From positions 59,462 through 123,461 of the forward strand of contig WNNJ02000321.1 in assembly GCA_012934845.2 (NCBI GenBank): a stretch of DNA of 64,000 bases. The letters are read 5' to 3'. The translations under genes and the position numbers were made by a program. Within the stretch, counting starts at the first letter, position 1. Every line of letters begins with the position of its first letter. This document shows, one piece after another, positions 58,401-64,000 of the stretch. Origin of the DNA: Pomphorhynchus laevis. Its lineage: Eukaryota; Acanthocephala; Palaeacanthocephala; Echinorhynchida; Pomphorhynchidae. A model generated the notes under the pieces. It saw only the letters and a list, made by a program, of their open reading frames with translations. It did no database searches and was not told the DNA's origin.

Positions 58401-58529
58401 GTAAATTCTCTTCACTATTATGTAACTGGAACTAAACTTTTGGATCAAGGTTTTACCTTGAACTATTCGGGACTTACTAACGAAAGGCGACCACATGCAG
58501 GTGTGGGGATATTTACAAGTCCCCGGTTG

Positions 58530-58975
58530 TAGTTCGTGATATAGAGAGAGGTTTAACCTAGTAACGAAAGGCTCGCGTTTCTGAGAATTTTAGTCAAAGA
58601 GGGAAAGGGGATAACTGTTGTGTGTATGCTCCCAACATTATCTTGGGATACGCAGCCTTCGTGAAATATCTCCAGGCTCTGCTTGATAGTACTCCTGTTG
58701 GCGATTCCCTTGTTCTATTGGGTGACTTCAATGCTCATGTTGGTAGCGACAGTAGCACTTGGAAGGGAGTGTTGGGGGAGGAACAGACTCTTCGATCTGA
58801 ATGCGTGTAATGTTGAATTATTGCACTTTTGTTCTCGTAACAATTTGTGCGTAATCAACGCAATGCTTGAACATAATGAGATCCATAGATGTACATGACA
58901 TAATGTTTCTCTCAGTCAAATATTGATGATCGATTTTGTAATCGTTTCATTTGATGTGCGACGTTATGTTTTGGA
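58530..58975 (+). mobile_element. LINE endonuclease fragment (APE type)
   Basis: Reading VYAPN...LLGDFNAHVGSDSSTWKGVLG (about 58620-58775), then in another frame DLNACNVELLHFCSRNNLCVINAMLEHNEIHRCT, then MIDFVIVS..VRRYVLDT. GDFNAHVG and the ELL.FC..N.L order identify an apurinic-type endonuclease of a LINE different from the 59790 family. Ends near 58975 where a minus-strand fragment begins. Confidence 0.7.
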
Positions 58976-59325
58976 CACTTGTGTGAAGAGACAAGTATTG
59001 GTATCATGACCAATGATATCATCACTAGTATCATGACCGTCAAAATTATGTTGTATTGGCGAGATAGGTGTATCTTTATTGGAAGAATTTTTATGTGTGC
59101 AGGCTTGGCTGTTTTGAGTTTTTTGAATCAAGACACGAAGTGAGTCCAGTTCAGCTGACGCACAGTAGCCGCATAGGAATGTTTTCATCTTGATATCGAT
59201 AAGTTGATTAGTTGTACCGGTTACTGATGTCCAAATATCACATCCTAGTTTGGAACACTGTACTTGATTTGATTCGTAGTTCAAGACTTCGACTGATGAC
59301 CGCACACGCTTCTTTTTTCCCATAT
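58964..59325 (-). mobile_element. LINE ORF1 N-terminal fragment with zinc motif
   Basis: A 119-codon frame. VQCSKLGCDIWTSVTG...FLCGYCAS has the same CX4CX2W...CX2C zinc pattern as the start of the LINE ORF1 at about 59855-59970. It probably belongs to a related LINE. It is truncated on the C-terminal side. Confidence 0.5.
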
Positions 59326-59789
59326 TGGTCGTGTATTAAAACTATCGAAATCATTGCAATTGTTGACATCGTATTAATCGTTGTAAAAATCGTTGAAATC
59401 GTTGTAACGCTATTTGTTAAGTCGGCTAGCGAAACGAGGGACAATCTTCAATGTATTTACTTAAGATCTCGAACTTTTTTAAGTTCCAATAAAGACAGAT
59501 CATAATTTCAGATAAAATATGCACAAAGAGTTTAGGAATAGATACGCATAAGTCTATAGTATTAGCTAGTCCTATAAATCGTTTAGCAAAATCTATCATA
59601 ATTCGAATTTTTTATAGACAGAGAAGCACTTGGAGACTACTATTTGGCTTGAGACTCACGCCAAACAATTTTATTCGTGTTTGATTTCCCTTGGTTCCTA
59701 TAAATTAAAATATGCTAAATTCAAGGAAACGGATAACTTAAATATCTTAAATTTTTTGTTATAAAACTGTAAATTTGTAATTTAGTGGA
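59326..59789. repeat. Intergenic DNA with an ATCGTTG repeat and an AT-rich repeat fragment
   Basis: 59345-59410 has several spaced ATCGTTG/ATCATTG words. 59690-59770 matches the left part of repeat copy A at 1474. Confidence 0.5.
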
Positions 59790-59854
59790 CTTGTAAGTGG
59801 ATGTATATCCACAATAACCACTTTAATAACCACTTTATTTACCGACACCAACTA

Positions 59855-60839
59855 TGGACAACTGCAAGTACAGTGCTCGATACACGACTGCAGCGTCTGG
59901 ACAACAATCACCTGCGACAAGAATAAGGCTAAAGAAGACTTCGTATGTGGTTTTTGTGCCAACAAACTAATCTGCAACCTTTCCAATAAGCACATATCAA
60001 CATCCAACACGTCAACTCAAACTACCCCCGTCGTTTCTAATGTCCTTTCTCCACCCACCGACCCTGCCACCATATACACTTCCCATTCCATGTCATCTTC
60101 ACTCCCCGACACCCCACGTGCCGTCCTTCCAGTCTTGTTTCTCGATACCTTGCATCCATCAATCAAAATCACCTTCACCAACCTCCACTATCCTTCCACT
60201 CATAACCTTTCCTCACATCGCTTGCCACCCTCTTTATTATAATTATCCTCTATGTCTCCCGTCGTCAAACCAAATCCCTCCAACTCATCAACTGTCAGCT
60301 CTTCTATCGTGATCTCACCTACTCACGTCAGTCGTCCTCCTTTACAAAAGCGCTTTGCTTCTCGCGATCGTTGCGTCATTGTCACTAATATCACGCCTTC
60401 TAACTCCTTATCTCCACAAGCACGTCTAGACCACGATGTTTCCGCCTTCAGATCCATCCTCTCGTCTATTGTTCCTGCGGATAAATCATCCTTTTTCAAG
60501 GACATTTCTCCTGTCGCATTCATCCGTCTAAACAAATCTTCTCAATCTAATCCTTCACAGCCCCCTCTCCTAAAAATTGTTTTCAAGCATCGCTCTCACG
60601 CGTCTTCTGTCCTCTCTCAACGATTCAAACTTATGTCATCTTCAACCACTCGAATTTTCCCCGATCGCGCCCCTTCTGAAATCGCTCAAATCTCTTCAGC
60701 CCGCATCGAAAAACGCCGTCGCGAGGAAAACGGCGAAACATCACTCTCCATCCGAAACATAGACGGAAATTTTCAAGTTGTCCACACCCGTCCAAAAATT
60801 CGATGGCGCTCCATCTCTCCTATGTGTCTTCTCCACTAG
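59855..60839 (+). CDS. LINE ORF1 (nucleic-acid-binding, zinc motif)
   Basis: An upstream reading VQCSIHDCSVWTTIT...FVCGFCA (about 59860-59970) gives a CX4CX2W...CX2C zinc motif. A Ser/Pro-rich linker in mixed frames follows, then an open body of about 195 codons (60252-60839) with RCVIVTNITPSN (about residues 40-51), a basic ERRREENGE-like helix and a closing KIRWRSISP. The body resembles ORF1 proteins of CR1-type LINEs that bind the element RNA. The stop overlaps the ORF2 start by 37 bases in another frame. Confidence 0.6.
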
Positions 60840-63662
60840 ACTCTTTCGCCACAACACACGGTTTCCGCCTCGGTCTCCTCAACACTAGATCTATTCTCAA
60901 TAAATCCGATCTTATCCTCAACCTATTCATTAAGCAATCCATCGATCGCTTCTGCCACACCGAATCCTGGCACTCAGATTCGGACGACCTTTCCATTCGC
61001 CGTCTGCTCTCTACCGGTTGCTCCCTAGTCGAATCCGCCCGCCCCCTCAGCTCATGCCCTTCTAAATCCTCTAATCATGGCGGCATCGTCGCATTCGCGC
61101 GTCACCCCGCGTCTCTTCGCAAAATCAATCCCCCTTTCAGTCCTTGCTCTTTTGAATTGCTCACTTGTCGTTATACTAACCCGATCACTCTAGATCTCGC
61201 CATTGTATACCGTCCTGGTTCATCAGCTCCTACAGCCTTATTTTTTACCATACTCGCTGACCTCCTTTCTCATTGTTCTTTGTCCTCCATCCCTACAATC
61301 GTTCTTGGCGACTTCAATATCCGCCTAGACCGCCCCTCTTCCACGGATTCCATCCGGTTCATCAACATTCTATCCAACTACAATTACAAACTAATCTCCA
61401 CTGCCCCCACACATATACTTGGTGGGGCACTCGACATCATCGCTGTCCCCGATCATTTTGCTGCCTACACCTCACTGTCCATCTCTGATCCTGGTCTATC
61501 CGATCACTTTCTTATCACCCTTGATCTCACTCACAACCACACCCCTCCTCACACACCTACAATCCTACGTCGCCCTTGGAGAAATCTTGACCTCTCCCTT
61601 CTCCGCTCTGCCTTACTCAAATCGTCTCAATCATTACCCACAATAACATATTCATCTCATCACGATCTCGCCTTTCTTTTCGACTCTGAACTCACATCCA
61701 CTCTCGATATTTTCTTGCCCTTCAAGTCTCACCCACACCGTCGCTTGTACCGTGCCCCATGTTTTGACATCCAACGCCTACTTTCAATGCGTCGACTCCG
61801 CCATGCTTTTCGAGTCTATCACCGCTCTCTCAGACGTGATTTCCGCTCGATCACTCCGTCTTTCCGTAATTCCTATCTTGCTTCTCGCCAGTCTCATCTC
61901 AACCTACTACGTACCAAATGCAACTCCTTCTGGCAGCAAAAAATCATCACTTCATTCAACTCTAAGACTCTTTGGCATACTTTTAACTCAATCCTTGCTC
62001 GCTCCTCTTCGCCATGCAACATCGATGCCAATGATTATTCGTCATTTCTCTAGACTAAACTATCCACGTTGCTCTCTCACACCCCGGTCTCCATCCTATC
62101 CCACTCTGCCCAGTCTAGCCTCATCCTTCCGGAACTCTTTCATCTTCTCGCTGTCTCACCTACTGACGTCTCATCTGTCCTTATGTCGCTGACCAACAAA
62201 ACCTTATATGCCAATCCCCTGCCTACCCACCTACTTAAATACATATGCTCATCGATATCCCTATTTCTTACAACTTTGTTTAACTCGTCCATCCGCAGTC
62301 GTATCTTCCCTTCACACTGGAAATCCGCTATCGTTCATCCTCTCCTTAAGAAACAATCGCTCGACCCCTCCCTTCCTTCTAGCTATCGCCCCATTTCACT
62401 AATCCCTACTCTTTCTTAGCTCTTAGAACGCCTCATCTTAATACAGATCAACGCTTATCTCTCCTTATCCAATCTGTACCCTCCTTTCTAATCCAATTTT
62501 CGCTCTAATCACTCCACAGAAATCGCCTGCGTGAAAGTTTACAACGACTTACTTATTTCTCGAGACAAGGCTCTATATAGTGTTCTCATATCCCTCGACA
62601 TCTCCTCCGCCTTCAACATTGTCGACCACTCCGTCCTCCTTTTTCGCCTTCGTTATGATTACGGCTTTTTCTCTTCCGTAGCATGGTTTGCCTCATATCT
62701 ATCCGACCGTTCCTTTCACGTCTGTTCTAATTCATCATCCTGCCCTCCCATCCTATGGAAGGGACCCTGTTTTTCTCTCTTCGGCTTGTTGAGCTATCTT
62801 CGTTTAACAAACCTTACTCCGTTACGTCATGCAATACGCCGATGACATTCTCATATATTCTCATGTAACCGCTCATCGCATACACTATATCGCAATTTCT
62901 TCCTCTAACTGTCTTTCTTCTATTTACAAACGTATCTCCCATCTTCGCCCGTTCTAAACCCAGACAAGTCTAAAATAATATGGATGCTCCCCATACTACC
63001 TAAGATATCTTCTCCCACTGTATATTTTGCCTCATCGATCATCCCCATAGTACACATTCTCAATTTCTTAGGCTTCCATTTCGATGATCACCTTTCCCTT
63101 AAACCCTTCGTCCATGACAAGGTCCACTCGCCTAAATTAATTCTCCGTGACATCCGCATATCCGCCCCTTATCGACTTCCGTTGCTGTGTCTCTTCTTTC
63201 ATCGCTTCTCTTCCTTAATTCGATAACTGCTTCAGCCCTTTCGCAAATTCTCCAAAATTCATCATCCTACCCCTACAACGAATAATCAACTCCGCCGTTC
63301 GAGTGCTCTTTCGTCTCCGTCGCTTCGACCACACATCCATATATTTTGCCCAACTCTCCTGGCCTACCATCCACATCCGCATCAAACTCCGCCTTCGTCT
63401 CGTAACTTTTCGTCTCATCGCTGTCGGCTCCTTATCGTTCATCAACCTTCTTTTCATAGACGGCACTCGCCCCACCTCGCTATCGCTGCGTTGTCGTCAT
63501 ACCCCCTTATTCCACGTTCCCAATTACTTCATCAATTTAGGTCTACAATCCTTCCTCGTCGCCTCCTCACTTGCCTGGAATCAACTCCCTCTTGACGTCC
63601 GCCGCGCTCCCTCCTTTATCACATTCAAACACCTCCTCCGTTCACACCTTCTCGACACATGA
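60803..63662 (+). CDS. LINE ORF2: APE endonuclease and reverse transcriptase, frame-broken
   Basis: The first 416 codons are open (60803-62053): NTRSILNK, a degenerate HTESW, GDFNIRLD (about 61309-61332) and SDHFLI (about 61498) mark the endonuclease. Frame changes follow. RT motifs: KSAIVHPLLKK and SSYRPIS (about 62320-62395), ISLDISSAFNIVDHS (about 62586-62630), QYADDIL (about 62830). The C-terminal block AWNQLPLDVRRAPSF ends at 63662. A stop after NDLL...IPTLS and shifts near 62050, 62420 and 62760 break it. Nicks DNA and copies the element RNA at the target in intact relatives. Confidence 0.85.
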
Positions 63663-63689
63663 TTTACATTTTTGTTTTGTTGCGGTCAT

Positions 63690-63712
63690 GTAAGCGTGCG
63701 ATGGCACGCATT
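63690..63712 (+). terminator. Conserved 3' hairpin of the LINE family
   Basis: GCGTGC, a 4-base loop GATG, then GCACGC. The same stem occurs at about 8858-8873 (loop GCTG) and in degraded form at about 19573-19590. Probably the 3' end recognised by the element's own RT; it is not a bacterial terminator. Confidence 0.55.
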
Positions 63713-63740
63713 TGATACGTTAAAAAAATCCTTTTTTATA

Positions 63741-63964
63741 ACAGGTTACTTTCAAATCTCAGTAATCACCACACGCTGTCACAGAAAGAATATCACGAAC
63801 TGCCGTTGTTCTTTGTGACGATTCCTTTTAGGTTGATTAACCATGGTTGCAGCTTTATAATAATTAAACTTTCTCGACTGTAATATCGGGCTTCCATCAA
63901 AATTGTGTATATTATTTTATATCTTTATCGTGTATTTTTTATAACCAAGACAATTTTAAACCAG

Positions 63965-64000
<36 letters not shown>
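63741..64000. other. AT-rich DNA ending in a (TA)n run
   Basis: No gene seen. From about 63965 the sequence is a TA microsatellite that runs off the window. Confidence 0.6.

Larger units (their letters stand above)
59790..63740 (+). mobile_element. Nearly full-length CR1/jockey-type LINE with two ORFs
   Basis: Best copy of the family. Order: ORF1 zinc motif, ORF1 body, APE endonuclease, RT, C-terminal domain, 3' hairpin. The 3' end has GCGTGC/GCACGC (63695-63710) and an A-rich tail. Other copies: 7397, 19130, 56046. Base composition is pyrimidine-rich (C and T) on the plus strand, unlike the flanks. Broken by several frame changes in ORF2, so not active. Confidence 0.9.

Overview
This window is AT-rich animal DNA with introns and very heavy repeat content. 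The mix of a cathepsin L-type protease, very short introns beside long ones, Penelope-like elements, CR1/jockey-type LINEs, a short-LTR Ty3/gypsy element and a tRNA-headed tandem repeat with hammerhead-like motifs best fits a digenean flatworm, probably a schistosomatid. That assignment is inference; no search was run. Nothing looks bacterial.

Two host genes can be rebuilt. A seven-exon cathepsin L-like cysteine protease (+, 11347-19031, 380 residues) has signal peptide, I29 propeptide and the Cys/His/Asn triad. A three-exon neuronal calcium sensor (-, 22464-26288, 185 residues) has an N-myristoylation signal and two good EF-hands. They converge on an 18-bp minisatellite of about 2.5 kb (19621-22190). 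A tRNA-Arg(UCU) lies at 37579-37651, with a decayed copy in a duplicated block at about 38560. An open frame at 32068-32751 holds an in-frame 82-residue tandem duplication and may be a host exon.

The rest is mobile-element DNA. 1-9 kb: fragments of a Cys-rich reverse-transcriptase family, Penelope-like pieces, a 378-bp satellite and a LINE copy. 9-28 kb: the two host genes with foldback elements and tandem repeats in and around the introns. 28-38 kb: inverted-repeat elements, two Cys-rich RT elements in opposite orientations, a Penelope-like tail and the tRNA duplication. 38.8-42.8 kb: a young LTR retrotransposon with identical LTRs and a 5-bp target duplication, sitting in a Penelope-like tail repeat. 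43.7-48.8 kb: a tandem SINE-like array and the best Penelope-like copy, with GIY-YIG sequence upstream of the RT. 48.8-54.7 kb: a three-level nest (LINE inside Penelope-like element inside decayed LTR element). 55-64 kb: LINE pieces, a second Penelope-like type with C-terminal GIY-YIG, and a nearly full-length two-ORF LINE.

The most unusual signals are the two Penelope-like architectures side by side, a conserved pseudoknot-capable segment in the Penelope-like tails, several hammerhead-like motifs (one with compensatory changes), and a permuted GAAA/CTGANGA hairpin with covarying arms shared by two repeat families. All RNA-structure claims are by eye.
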